A stretch of 64,000 bases of DNA from G963668605 sp963668605. GTDB lineage: Bacteria; Acidobacteriota; Terriglobia; Bryobacterales; Bryobacteraceae. Location of the stretch: assembly GCA_963668605.1 (NCBI GenBank), contig OY764903.1:620001-684000 (forward strand). The letters are read 5' to 3'. This document shows, in pieces, positions 26,034 to 34,964 of this stretch (positions are counted from its first letter, which is position 1; each line of letters opens with the position of its first letter). The position numbers were made by a program, and so were the translations under genes. The notes beneath the pieces are model-generated. The model was not told the DNA's origin and ran no database searches. It saw only the letters and a program-made list of their open reading frames with translations.

Positions 26034-27113
26034 CTAGCGTGTCAACTGCGTAAACAGTCTTCCCGGCGTTACCGCACCCTTCCGCCCGGCGGGCAGGAAC
26101 TGGGCCATGCCGAACAGGAATCCGACGCCGTAGGAGTAGTGAAAAATCGAAAAGACCAAAGGCAACACAGGCAGCAGCATCCACCCATCGCGTCGCGCCG
26201 CTTGCACGGCCGCAAAAAAACAAGCCGCAGCATAGACGCTCAGCAAAGCCGTCCATGCCAGCATCAGCGCGAGCCAGGCCGACGCCCATCCAGCCTGCGC
26301 GCAGACGATCACGCCCAGCAGCATCGCGATGTTCGTGAGTACCCATGTCGCGGGCACCAGGTGCCGCCAAGAGGCCGGAATCCTGTGCTTGCGAATCACG
26401 GCGACCTTCCAGAAGCCGTATTGAAAGTACTGGCCGAATAGAGCGGAGAGCCGCGAGCGTGGCGTGTACCACGAGACAATCGAAGGCGATTGCCAGATCT
26501 TCTCCCCCGATCGCGTCAGGCGCAAATTCAACTCGTCATCCTGGTTGCGGATCATCGCCTCGTCAAAACCTCCAAGGCGGACTAACGTATCGCGACGCCA
26601 GCATCCGTAGGGCACGGTGTCGGCGTAGCCCTCATAAGCGGGATCGTGAAATCTGGCGCCACCGCACGCGAACGCCGAACGGTATGCGGACGCGATGGCA
26701 CGGCCCCAGAAGCCCGTTGCCGAAGCTCGTGCAGGTCCACCGACGTTTCCCGCTCCGGTGCTCAGCAGAGTCTCAACACAGCGCCGCACATAGTCCGGCT
26801 CATAGGATGTGTGCGCATCCATGCGCAGGATGATCTCGCCTTTCGCCACTTCGATCGCCGCATTCAGTCCGGTAGAAACATAACGCGCGGGATTGTCTAT
26901 CACGCGGATTCTCGGGTGACGTGCACGATAGCGGTCCAATAATTCGCGAGTGCCGTCGTCGCTCATCCCGTCGGCGACAATTGCCTCCCAGTCGTTGCCG
27001 CCCATCTCCTGGGAGAGGATGGAGTCGAGCAGCGCTCCGATATGGGCGCCCTCATTCCGGCACGGAATGATAATCGAGATGGGAAATGCGCGCTTGTCTT
27101 GAGGATTGATCAC
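26034..27113 (-). CDS. Family 2 glycosyltransferase with C-terminal membrane helices (ExoA-like)
   Basis: 359 residues, GTG start at 27113, sharing one base with the upstream TAG (TAGTG). The GT-A nucleotide-sugar domain opens with SIIIPCRNEG and has DGMSDDGT, the RMDAH metal-binding segment and NQDDELNLRL, the acceptor-side acidic motif. Three or four hydrophobic segments follow between residues 250 and 340, anchoring it to the inner membrane. This architecture matches succinoglycan-type ExoA transferases that add a hexose to a lipid-linked oligosaccharide. It is the last gene of the minus-strand operon. Sugar specificity cannot be read from sequence. Confidence 0.88.
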   Translation of the reverse strand: MINPQDKRAFPISIIIPCRNEGAHIGALLDSILSQEMGGNDWEAIVADGMSDDGTRELLDRYRARHPRIRVIDNPARYVSTGLNAAIEVAKGEIILRMDAHTSYEPDYVRRCVETLLSTGAGNVGGPARASATGFWGRAIASAYRSAFACGGARFHDPAYEGYADTVPYGCWRRDTLVRLGGFDEAMIRNQDDELNLRLTRSGEKIWQSPSIVSWYTPRSRLSALFGQYFQYGFWKVAVIRKHRIPASWRHLVPATWVLTNIAMLLGVIVCAQAGWASAWLALMLAWTALLSVYAAACFFAAVQAARRDGWMLLPVLPLVFSIFHYSYGVGFLFGMAQFLPAGRKGAVTPGRLFTQLTR

Positions 27114-28537
27114 TATTTGCCCCCTGTTGATGCTGCCCAGGCTTGGCCGGAGGGGCGATCCTCCGCGGGCAGATTGCAGACCACCGCGCGAAACTTTCCA
27201 TTCGCGCCGCGGGGTATGCGCTGCATTTGTTCAAACGTGACCTCCACTGCTCCCATGTAGCTATGCAGAATCTTGCGCAGGCCGTTCTCCGCCGCCGCGT
27301 TGAAGGAGCGGCCGGGAACGTAGCGCACCCGGATTGCATCCAGCTTGTCTTGAATGATCTGTGCCTCTTCGATCGGCAGGCGGTCCTTGAAGACAGTGTC
27401 GAGCCGGCCGATGCGTCTCCCGTCGGGCGTCCAGAGCACGTCGTCGCTGCGGCCTTCGATCGACGCAAACGCCGGAAGCGTGCGTCCACAGGTGCAGATG
27501 CCGTTCGACGGCGCGAGGGTGGCGCGGTCTCCCACCCGGTAACGAATGAGCGGCATGTCCGCATTCAGCAGTCCCGTGCAGATCAACTCTCCGGACATTG
27601 CTGGTACGCCTTCGTCGAGCACCTCAATCCAACCGGTTTCCGGCCAGAGGTGCAACGTGCCCTGGCGGCACTCGCTGGCGGCGGCAACTATCTCCGCCAT
27701 TCCGTACGTTTCCCGCACCGGGCAGCGAAATGCTCTCTCAATCAATTGTTTCTGAAAGCTGTCGAGCGGCTCCGCATTCGTGACGATGACGGCAGGCGAG
27801 GTGCCTTTCCAGCCGGTTTCGAACGCACAGGCCGCCAAGGCTTCGAGCGAAGAGGGGTATCCGAGCAGATAGTCGACGCGGTATCGCTTCAACGCTTCGA
27901 GATAGTAGGGAATCGTCGACGACGAAAGGTGATACGACGACATGTACAACTGTTTCAACGGATGGTTCCACACCCAGAAAGGCGGGTGCTTCTGTGCGAT
28001 GGGCGTAACCAGGCGCCCGCCCAGTATTGCCCACCGGTGGCGATAGGAGACACCGTACCAGCGTCTGGCGCGCGCTTCAAATAGTGCATACCACGCGCGT
28101 ACGGTGGCGTGACTGCGCCACAGCGTCAGCGGAGTTCCGGAACTTCCACTGGTCGCTTCCATCACCATATTGCGGACATTGCAGTCGTCGGCGACGAAGG
28201 CGCGAGGGTCTTCGCGGATCGCAGACTTTTCGAGTACCGGCCAGTTTTCCAGGTATTCCCAAGACGCGCGATCTCCTGCCGCACGGCGCTGTGCCCAATA
28301 CTGGCGATAGTAGGGAACCCGCGTGGCGGCGCGGTTCAAAACGTAGGAAAGCCGTTCCTCCTGCCAGCGCTTGCGTTGCGGTAGCGTCCAGCGGTCGTGT
28401 TCGAGCGCCTGCTCGACAAGGTGTTCGGATTCCGGTCCGTAACGCTCCCTGTAGAGCATCCAGCCGTGGAGGCTCGCGGCCAGACTGCGAGGACCGGACG
28501 GAAGCTTGTTGTATAGAGATAGGAGTCTGCTGTCCAT
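27113..28537 (-). CDS. CapK/phenylacetate-CoA ligase-like adenylate-forming enzyme
   Basis: 474 residues from ATG 28537, placed by GAGAAGAAA upstream and by the short gap from the preceding gene; an open extension toward 28945 overlaps that gene and is not used. The AMP-binding P-loop is present (TSGSSGTP, about residue 128), as are ETYGMAE and GRSDDVLWTPDGRRI, the motifs of the phenylacetate-CoA ligase family. CapK-type members occur in capsule loci, where they are thought to activate a carboxylic acid, but the acceptor is rarely known. With an acyl carrier protein and an FkbH-like protein in the same locus, a role in polymer acylation is plausible but unproven. Confidence 0.82.
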   Translation of the reverse strand: MDSRLLSLYNKLPSGPRSLAASLHGWMLYRERYGPESEHLVEQALEHDRWTLPQRKRWQEERLSYVLNRAATRVPYYRQYWAQRRAAGDRASWEYLENWPVLEKSAIREDPRAFVADDCNVRNMVMEATSGSSGTPLTLWRSHATVRAWYALFEARARRWYGVSYRHRWAILGGRLVTPIAQKHPPFWVWNHPLKQLYMSSYHLSSSTIPYYLEALKRYRVDYLLGYPSSLEALAACAFETGWKGTSPAVIVTNAEPLDSFQKQLIERAFRCPVRETYGMAEIVAAASECRQGTLHLWPETGWIEVLDEGVPAMSGELICTGLLNADMPLIRYRVGDRATLAPSNGICTCGRTLPAFASIEGRSDDVLWTPDGRRIGRLDTVFKDRLPIEEAQIIQDKLDAIRVRYVPGRSFNAAAENGLRKILHSYMGAVEVTFEQMQRIPRGANGKFRAVVCNLPAEDRPSGQAWAASTGGK

Positions 28538-28548
28538 GGAATTTCTTC

Positions 28549-29442
28549 TCAGTCTTGGATGTGGCGGACGTGTAGCGTCTGCTCGTGCCCGGGCTGGCAT
28601 GCGAACGCGCGCCGGTGACGGACTTCGACTTCCGCCATCGTTTCGAGATGGATCCTGCCGGCCGCGCGATCTGCTGCGATCTCCTCCAGAAAGGAGTCGA
28701 GGGCGGCCGCACTTTGCTCGTTGTCCGCAAAGGCCTGATTCGGATGCGCGTAGATCGCGAGCGTCAGATTGGAACGCATCCAGCGCCGCACAAGCGCGAG
28801 CGCCGTGTCTCCGAAGCCTGTACAGTGCAACGGAATCGCCAGCATCTTGTGATGTAGAAACGGCTGTTGCAGTTTGCCCTCGCGCGACGGATTTAGCCAT
28901 CGGAACGCTTGCGCGAACTTGTTCTGATAACTTACGCGCGACCACCCGTACCCGGCCTCTGAGAGCAGCCGCAACATCGAGGAGACGCTTTGCCGTCCGC
29001 GCCCGCGGCCGTGCATGCCGAGCGTCTCACTCACGCTGAACGCGCCGCGTCCGGGAAAATGCATCGGGCGATTGAAGGGCGGGATGAAGCCACAGACCGG
29101 CGCGCCGATGCAGCGTTCGAGCGTCAGGCGGCTCTGCCGCGCGTCATCAAGGAACACTGCGTCCGTCATTGATGGAATGTAGCGGTGCAGCATGGAGTGC
29201 GACGCGATCTCGTGTCCCGCCGCGTGCAGCGCGCGAATCTGATCCGCACAGTGTTCGGGTGGCACACCTTCGAGCGCGGCATTGCCAACCACTCCGAAGG
29301 TGGCGCGTGCCGCATGCCGGGTGAGGACGGCGAGCAGCGCCGAGGCGCCGGCATAGTCGGAATCCGCAGCGATGTCCCGCAGCGTAAAGGATTCGCGATA
29401 GCCCGCCGGCGAATCGTAATCGAATGAGATGGTGAGATTCAC
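28549..29442 (-). CDS. Polysaccharide deacetylase (NodB homology, CE4)
   Basis: 297 residues with a GTG start (29442). The CE4 motifs are FDYDSPAG (D8 and D10, motif 1) and ASHSMLH (H82 and H86, metal-binding motif 2). PPFNRP corresponds to motif 3. It would remove N-acetyl or O-acetyl groups from the growing or exported polysaccharide, or from an intermediate; no signal peptide is visible, so cytoplasmic action is likely. It lies 11 bp upstream of the CapK-like gene and 23 bp downstream of the FkbH-like gene, inside the operon. Confidence 0.85.
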   Translation of the reverse strand: MNLTISFDYDSPAGYRESFTLRDIAADSDYAGASALLAVLTRHAARATFGVVGNAALEGVPPEHCADQIRALHAAGHEIASHSMLHRYIPSMTDAVFLDDARQSRLTLERCIGAPVCGFIPPFNRPMHFPGRGAFSVSETLGMHGRGRGRQSVSSMLRLLSEAGYGWSRVSYQNKFAQAFRWLNPSREGKLQQPFLHHKMLAIPLHCTGFGDTALALVRRWMRSNLTLAIYAHPNQAFADNEQSAAALDSFLEEIAADRAAGRIHLETMAEVEVRHRRAFACQPGHEQTLHVRHIQD

Positions 29443-29465
29443 GTGCTTCTATCTGGTCGCTGCGA

Positions 29466-31250
29466 TCACTGGATCGTGGTAACCCGGTGGTGCAAATTGG
29501 GGGCCTTAGCAAAAAACGCCGCACGCGATAACTCGACTTCCGTTTCAATCGGGAGCGGCACGAACTCTCCCAGAAAAGCGCGCAACGGAGCATTCTTCGG
29601 CGTCTCCAGAAACCGGAAGCGAATCGTCGTCACCGGGTAGAGTTCGAAGAGTTGTTTGATGCACTGATGCTCGATACGCCGGCTGAATGCACGGCAACTG
29701 AGCACCCAGGTGTCGACGATCAACGAAGTACTCGCGAGGCGTCCGGTGAGAACGGAGACCCGTCCGAGCGGGCCGAACTTGTCGCTATAGCTTCCGACCT
29801 GCAGAATGCACGAAGGCTCGTCGAGCCGTCTGCACCAGTCGGCCGGAGTGACCCGACGGCCATTCAAATTAAACTGATTGGTCTTGTTGACGAGTTCAAA
29901 CGGTCTGGTGTCGTCCGGGTTCTTGGTGTAGCTAAAATGCAGTTGCGCGTCCGCGCCGACAAGAAACGATTCTGAGTGTGGATTCGCGCCGTCCGAGCCG
30001 CTGCGCCGCAGACTCGCCTGGCGCAAACTCTCGAGCCGCAGCCTATCTTCCTCGGTCACCGTTTCCTTCGCAAAGAGATCCCGCAGCGTTTCAAAGAGCT
30101 GGAACGCGCCGTCCGGATCCTTCTTCGGAAAGAGAAGACACTGCACCTCCGGGTGGGCGGCAGCAACCTCAGCCAATTCCGCCGGACTATCGTCTATGAA
30201 GACGACACTGTCGGCGCCGACATTCCATTCGCGCAGAATCTGCGACACTGACGACGATTTCGCGCCCCAGTGAACTTCAAAAGGAAAAATGCGGCTCTTG
30301 TCGATCACCAGGTCGTGGCGCTGGAATGCCTCTTCGACAACTCCCGGCTCGTTCTTGCTCGCCACGGCCAGCAGCACCCCCTGGGCTGACAATGCCCGTA
30401 ACATCTGCTGGTAAAGACCATGAAGCTGGCTGCCATGTTCGATGTCCCAGGAGATTTCCGCAGGGCCGATTTCCCCAACGATACCCTTCCATAGGGTGTC
30501 ATCGAGATCCGTGATCAGTCCTTTCTTAGGACCGGCCGGCTGCAGCAGCGCGGCAAGCAGGCTGCCGAGAACGGCCGCGTGCCTGGCGCTGTAAGGAAAT
30601 CCTGCAACCAGTTCGGAGCGAACATCGCGACGTTCCGCGAGCGGCGACAGGCGGTGCAGGTGGCTTGGATTCACGACTCTCGTGTGCGGACGCGCCGCGA
30701 GGGTCGAGGCCAGCGACGCAGTAAGCTCATGCAGGAACAATTCGAAGTGTCCGCATTGCGCACTTGAGGTACTGGCAATCGGAGGCAGCGGAAGCGTTGG
30801 CATGGAGACGGCCAGTGGAATCGAGGACGAAATGTGTTGGAAGCTATCCATCCATTCCGCAGCCTTCCTGCGCGAGTGGTCGAGAATGTCGTCGAAATGC
30901 TCCGAGCCCCAACCACCGAGATGGCGGATTCCGAGGCGCGGGTCGAAATCGGACCACTCGATGAGAAGAGCCGCCGCCGCCGCAGTCGACTTTTCGAGGC
31001 GCTGCAAGGAACCGGCAAGATCTCCATAGATTCCGGTCTGCATCGTGACGCGTTGTTCGCCGGGTAGCAGCAATTGCATGTGCGCTGCGAGAAACGTCTC
31101 GAGATGCAAAGGGGTGAATCCGCAAACCAGATCCACGGCGAACGGTCGCGCCTCGGCGGAGACCGGCTTCAGGATGCGCAGGGCTTCCATTAACTTCATC
31201 GGGGATTCAATAGGCTGCTTCACATCTGGAATCATTTGAGCGTTCGTCAT
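29466..31250 (-). CDS. FkbH-like HAD phosphatase/acyltransferase protein
   Basis: 594 residues. The first 240 form an N-terminal domain of the long FkbH type. The HAD catalytic motif DLDDTLWKG starts at D248 (nucleophile D248, acid D250). VFIDDSP is the later HAD acidic motif. The C-terminal third contains FELVNKTNQFNLNGRR, the conserved GNAT-like segment of FkbH proteins. In antibiotic pathways FkbH enzymes take 1,3-bisphosphoglycerate and load a glyceryl unit on an acyl carrier protein. An ACP gene (52519-52770) lies in the same locus, so glyceryl-ACP formation is the natural hypothesis. The final transferase to the sugar is not identified. Confidence 0.85.
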   Translation of the reverse strand: MTNAQMIPDVKQPIESPMKLMEALRILKPVSAEARPFAVDLVCGFTPLHLETFLAAHMQLLLPGEQRVTMQTGIYGDLAGSLQRLEKSTAAAAALLIEWSDFDPRLGIRHLGGWGSEHFDDILDHSRRKAAEWMDSFQHISSSIPLAVSMPTLPLPPIASTSSAQCGHFELFLHELTASLASTLAARPHTRVVNPSHLHRLSPLAERRDVRSELVAGFPYSARHAAVLGSLLAALLQPAGPKKGLITDLDDTLWKGIVGEIGPAEISWDIEHGSQLHGLYQQMLRALSAQGVLLAVASKNEPGVVEEAFQRHDLVIDKSRIFPFEVHWGAKSSSVSQILREWNVGADSVVFIDDSPAELAEVAAAHPEVQCLLFPKKDPDGAFQLFETLRDLFAKETVTEEDRLRLESLRQASLRRSGSDGANPHSESFLVGADAQLHFSYTKNPDDTRPFELVNKTNQFNLNGRRVTPADWCRRLDEPSCILQVGSYSDKFGPLGRVSVLTGRLASTSLIVDTWVLSCRAFSRRIEHQCIKQLFELYPVTTIRFRFLETPKNAPLRAFLGEFVPLPIETEVELSRAAFFAKAPNLHHRVTTIQ

Positions 31251-31263
31251 GCTGCTTCCTTTC

Positions 31264-32295
31264 TCACGCCAACAGAGCGCGCCATTGAGCCAGCACCACA
31301 GGCCAATCCGACGCTTCCGCAGTGTGGCGTGCGTTTCCTGAAATAGTTGCGGCGAGTCCCGGCTCCCAAATCAGCCGGAGTACGGCGGAGGCCATCGCAG
31401 CGGCGTCACCAACGGGTACGAGCAGCGCATCCCGTTCATCGTGGAGCATGTACCGAATGCCGCCGGCGTCTGTACTAACCATGCACAGTCCGCAGGCCAT
31501 AGCCTCCAGGACGCTGATGGGGGCGTTGTCAATCGTGGTCGTGTTCAGAAAAATGTCTCCCTTTTGGAGCCACTTGCCTACCTCCGGCTTCGGTACGCAT
31601 CCCTGGAATTGGACGTATTCTTCGAGTCCGAGCAGGCGGGCTTCAGCGCGCGCCTTTTCCAAGCTGCCGTCGCCCTTATCCGGGCCGACCATAAGCAGCG
31701 TCGCGCCGGGAACAGTGGCTCTCACGAGAGCCAGCGTACGTACCGCCAGATCCGGTGCATAGATCTCATGGAAGGCCCGCAGCCATACCAGTCGAGGAGT
31801 TACCGTCCGACGTTGGCGATACGGATAGTTCCTGAGATCAAGTGCGTTCGGCACCAGGCGCACGGTTTCACAGTATGGGCGCATTTGCTCGACGAGGTAG
31901 TTTGACGGCGCAGTCACGACTCGCGCGCTGCTCAACAGACGGCGTACGCGGCGCGCGTTCCGGGCCGCAAACGTTGGTAGGCATCCTCCGTGCAAGGTCA
32001 ATACATAAGGCTTGCGGGCAAGCCGCAGCGTGAAGCACACGGCTTCCGCCCAGACGAACGCTTTCCCGCTGTACACCTCAACTTGCGCAATGCGATAGTC
32101 GCGACGGCTGTTCCATGCGGTTCGAACCATGTCAACCGTTCGCGACAGACGAGTGGCCCGCGCAGAGGCGGTCAACACGTTCCATCCGCACTCCGACAGG
32201 CGCTCCGCTAGATCTTCGCAGACGCAACGCACCCCGGTGTGTCCGGAGAGAAAATTGCCTATCACCAGAACGGAAGTCTCACTGTACGCTGTCAT
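31264..32295 (-). CDS. Family 4 glycosyltransferase
   Basis: 343 residues, GT-B fold. The N-terminal half has VIGNFLSGHTGVRCVCEDLA and YVLTLHGGCLP. The C-terminal donor-binding half ends with PISVLEAMACGLCMVSTDAG, the E-x7-E type motif of the GT4 family. Its start overlaps the stop of the beta-helix gene by 17 bp, so expression is coupled. It adds a sugar from a nucleotide donor to the repeating unit; donor and linkage unknown. Confidence 0.87.
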   Translation of the reverse strand: MTAYSETSVLVIGNFLSGHTGVRCVCEDLAERLSECGWNVLTASARATRLSRTVDMVRTAWNSRRDYRIAQVEVYSGKAFVWAEAVCFTLRLARKPYVLTLHGGCLPTFAARNARRVRRLLSSARVVTAPSNYLVEQMRPYCETVRLVPNALDLRNYPYRQRRTVTPRLVWLRAFHEIYAPDLAVRTLALVRATVPGATLLMVGPDKGDGSLEKARAEARLLGLEEYVQFQGCVPKPEVGKWLQKGDIFLNTTTIDNAPISVLEAMACGLCMVSTDAGGIRYMLHDERDALLVPVGDAAAMASAVLRLIWEPGLAATISGNARHTAEASDWPVVLAQWRALLA

Positions 32296-33796
32296 TGGTT
32301 GTCTCTACTGGAAGCAATATGAAGGCGCCGAACTGCGGCGCGGTATGCACGGGTAGCGTAGGTACACAACCCAGCGGCGTCGCGACGCGCAGGTTCTTCA
32401 TCGGAACTCGAATGGGCTTTCCACGATAAGTGCCAGTGGCGACCGGTGTGCCGAAATAGTTTTGCGCATCCCGCAGTTCCCAGGCATCGCCGTCTTTCAG
32501 GACGGCGGAAACGTCGACATCGACGGTGTCGGAGAGTTCCCAATTGTAGATGGCAATGTTGGCGCGTCCGGGCTCGTACTTATTCGGGCGCACGATCGTC
32601 CAAGCTCCCGTGGGTTTGGACGCGTTGCGGATGCTATTCTGATCGAGCCCGCTCCACTGTCTCCACGTATCCCACTCCGAAGTCTCCTTGCCGCGATAGA
32701 ACCATTTACCGGTTCCGTAGTAAGTGTTCTGATTCCATTCGTAGGCGGAAGTGTCCTGCTCCGGCAGCAAGTCGAGCATCATTGCGTAAGATCCGTCGGA
32801 GTAAAATGTGTTCTGTGTGAGACTGACTTGACTCCAGCGGTACACAAGCAGCGAAATATATCCGCCGATCCAATAGTTGCCCTTGACGATCACGTTGCGG
32901 TTAGCCGGACTGAACTGCCATCCGACGCGCGAGTAGCCGACCGGGTTCACGGCCGGATGAAAAGTATAGTTGTCGCGGATCACAATGTTCTCCAGGCCGC
33001 CGTCCGCTGCGAAGAGAATGTTGTCGTCGAAGGCTTGTTTTGCGGAGAGCCCGCCGTTGCTGAATGCGATGTTGCCCTCCGCCGTGATATTGCGGACGTA
33101 ACCGTTCGATGTGGCATATGCATGGATGCCGACGCCGAACTGGTCGAATAGGATGTTGTCCTCAAGCCGCTTCGAACCGTCGTTGTTCTGAACGTAGATG
33201 CCGTGCCCATGGCCGCGGTCGGACGCCTGATAGCCGTTAAAGTAAATGATGTTGCCGTAGGCCTCGGAGTCCGGTGCCTCGCTCCACATTCCAAGCCCCT
33301 GGCGCGTATCGTGGACGACCAGATTGATCAACCTCGTATTCGGCGCGTAGCAGTCCAGGGAATTGAAATTCTTAGACGCTCCATTGGTGTCTCCGGAGCG
33401 GTCTGTCACCGTGCTCGTGATCTCGAAACCCCAGTACCATGTACTTTCGCCGTAGATGTACAGGATCCCCAGGATGGTAGCCCGCTCGTGCGGGAATTGT
33501 CTGACGGTGATGGGGCGTTCGACCGTCCCCTTCAAATAGCTTTTGAACTCGGTGAGACCGCTGCTGTCACCATAGGTTCCGCCGCGCAGCCAGATTGTAT
33601 CTCCGGGCGCGACGCCGGAAGGTTGCCGCAGCGCTGTCGCGAGATCCCAAGGGTTCTCCCTGCTTCCGTCGCCTGTTTCGGAGCCGTCAGGAGAGACGAA
33701 ATATTCGCGCGACGCGACCTGCGTGCGCGCTGTGCCGGCGCAGGAGAGAGTCAGAGCGATTAGCAGCACCGGAGCGTATCGAATTTTGTGGGTCAT
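32279..33796 (-). CDS. Secreted right-handed beta-helix protein (pectate-lyase-like fold)
   Basis: 505 residues with a signal peptide (1-26, MTHKIRYAPVLLIALTLSCA). The rest is one long parallel beta-helix: DGSRENPWDLATALRQPSG, then NIIYFNG and GHGHGIYVQNN type coils. It is homologous over its whole length to the C-terminal half of the 1,231-residue protein at 22260-25955, including EPGRA...NW and LRDAQNYFG near the end. Within a polysaccharide operon such proteins are usually lyases, C5-epimerases or tail-trimming hydrolases of the polymer; catalytic residues cannot be picked out by eye. It lacks the binding domains of its paralogue, so it may act in the periplasm. Confidence 0.85.
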   Translation of the reverse strand: MTHKIRYAPVLLIALTLSCAGTARTQVASREYFVSPDGSETGDGSRENPWDLATALRQPSGVAPGDTIWLRGGTYGDSSGLTEFKSYLKGTVERPITVRQFPHERATILGILYIYGESTWYWGFEITSTVTDRSGDTNGASKNFNSLDCYAPNTRLINLVVHDTRQGLGMWSEAPDSEAYGNIIYFNGYQASDRGHGHGIYVQNNDGSKRLEDNILFDQFGVGIHAYATSNGYVRNITAEGNIAFSNGGLSAKQAFDDNILFAADGGLENIVIRDNYTFHPAVNPVGYSRVGWQFSPANRNVIVKGNYWIGGYISLLVYRWSQVSLTQNTFYSDGSYAMMLDLLPEQDTSAYEWNQNTYYGTGKWFYRGKETSEWDTWRQWSGLDQNSIRNASKPTGAWTIVRPNKYEPGRANIAIYNWELSDTVDVDVSAVLKDGDAWELRDAQNYFGTPVATGTYRGKPIRVPMKNLRVATPLGCVPTLPVHTAPQFGAFILLPVETTNDSVQ

Positions 33797-33809
33797 GTCG
33801 AATTACTCC

Positions 33810-34964
33810 TTACGATCGCGACAAGACAGTGTCGTAGATCCGGCAAAGTTGTTTCAGGATGGCGGGTGCTCCATAGCGCGCCAGAGTTCCGCTACGCAGC
33901 GCGCTGCCCAACTCCAGGCGCAATCCCGGAGATCCCAGAAGCTGCATCAGACCATCGGCCAGGCGTTCCGGAGATTCCGGCGGAACCAGAATGCCGAGCC
34001 GCCCATTGTCCAGAACCTCCGCGCACTGCCCGACCGACGTGGCCACCGCGGGCAGACCCACGACGCCGTACTCGAGAAGCGAGAGCGGCAGTCCTTCAGA
34101 GCTCGAACTCAAGACCGCGACGTCGCATTGAACCAGAATGGCCGGCACGTCGGTTCTGCATCCCAGTACGGTGACGTTGTTCTCCAAGCCAAGCGCGGGG
34201 ATCTGTTTCCGCACCGAGAGGTAGTATGATTCATCCGCGTAATCGCCCACGAGGAGCAGGTGTGCCGCGGGATAGCGCCTGGTCACGATGCTTATTGCGC
34301 GCAGCAAGGTCACGTGGCCCTTCTGCGGGCGAATATTGGCGACGCAAACAATTCGCATTCCCGGTATTCCGGGGAGTTCAGGCGCAGTCCGCGCGGGTTC
34401 CGGCGACTCCACCAGATTTGGAACGTACCAGACCCGGTCATCCGGAACATGGAGTCTCCGTCGCGCCCAGTCCGCGAGGATCTGGTTTACCACGATGACG
34501 CCGTCGATCTTATGAGTTCCCAGGCGATAGAGCGCGGCCGGGCGATCATCGAATTCACAGCGCCCGTAATGGTCGTGCCATAGCACGGGAACTCCGCCAG
34601 CGAGGCAAGCGGTCACGCGCGCCATGAACAGCGAAGAGCCGTGTGCATGGACAAGACGAATGTTCTGCCGCCGGATGTACGTTGCGAGTGTACGCACAGC
34701 GGTCCAATCCCAACGGGAGCGCCGATTGAGTTCGAGGCGAGTGACGTCGCTGGCGACACTCGCGGCCAACGGACCTTCTCTGCGGGTCGTGCAAAGTGTG
34801 AGCGCAAACCGGTCTCTGGGTAGAAGATTGGCAAGATTGACGCCGACCTTTTCAGCGCCGCCCATCGACAGCGAGTCCAACATCTGCATCACGCCGATCG
34901 GCGCTGCTGGATCTGGGGCGTCAGATAGTATTTGCGGTTTGCGGTACTGAGTCAAGAGTGACAC
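33810..34964 (-). CDS. Family 4 glycosyltransferase
   Basis: 384 residues. MLDSLSMGGAEKVGVNLA is the usual GT4 N-terminal loop, followed by VHAHGSSLFMARV; RPQKGHVTLLRA and SSSSEGLPLSLLEYGVVG are the donor-site motifs. The GTG at 34964 has GGAG only one base upstream; a TTG at 34955 would have better spacing, so the true start may be nine bases shorter. Either way it overlaps the end of the next gene upstream by 35-44 bp. Function: sugar transfer in polymer assembly; specificity unknown. Confidence 0.87.
   Translation of the reverse strand: MSLLTQYRKPQILSDAPDPAAPIGVMQMLDSLSMGGAEKVGVNLANLLPRDRFALTLCTTRREGPLAASVASDVTRLELNRRSRWDWTAVRTLATYIRRQNIRLVHAHGSSLFMARVTACLAGGVPVLWHDHYGRCEFDDRPAALYRLGTHKIDGVIVVNQILADWARRRLHVPDDRVWYVPNLVESPEPARTAPELPGIPGMRIVCVANIRPQKGHVTLLRAISIVTRRYPAAHLLLVGDYADESYYLSVRKQIPALGLENNVTVLGCRTDVPAILVQCDVAVLSSSSEGLPLSLLEYGVVGLPAVATSVGQCAEVLDNGRLGILVPPESPERLADGLMQLLGSPGLRLELGSALRSGTLARYGAPAILKQLCRIYDTVLSRS

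Noticed and set aside
28538..28945. N-terminal extension of the CapK-like enzyme
   Set aside because: It would overlap the deacetylase gene by almost 400 bp and consists of low-complexity Arg/Ala/Ser sequence; the ATG at 28537 fits both spacing and family.
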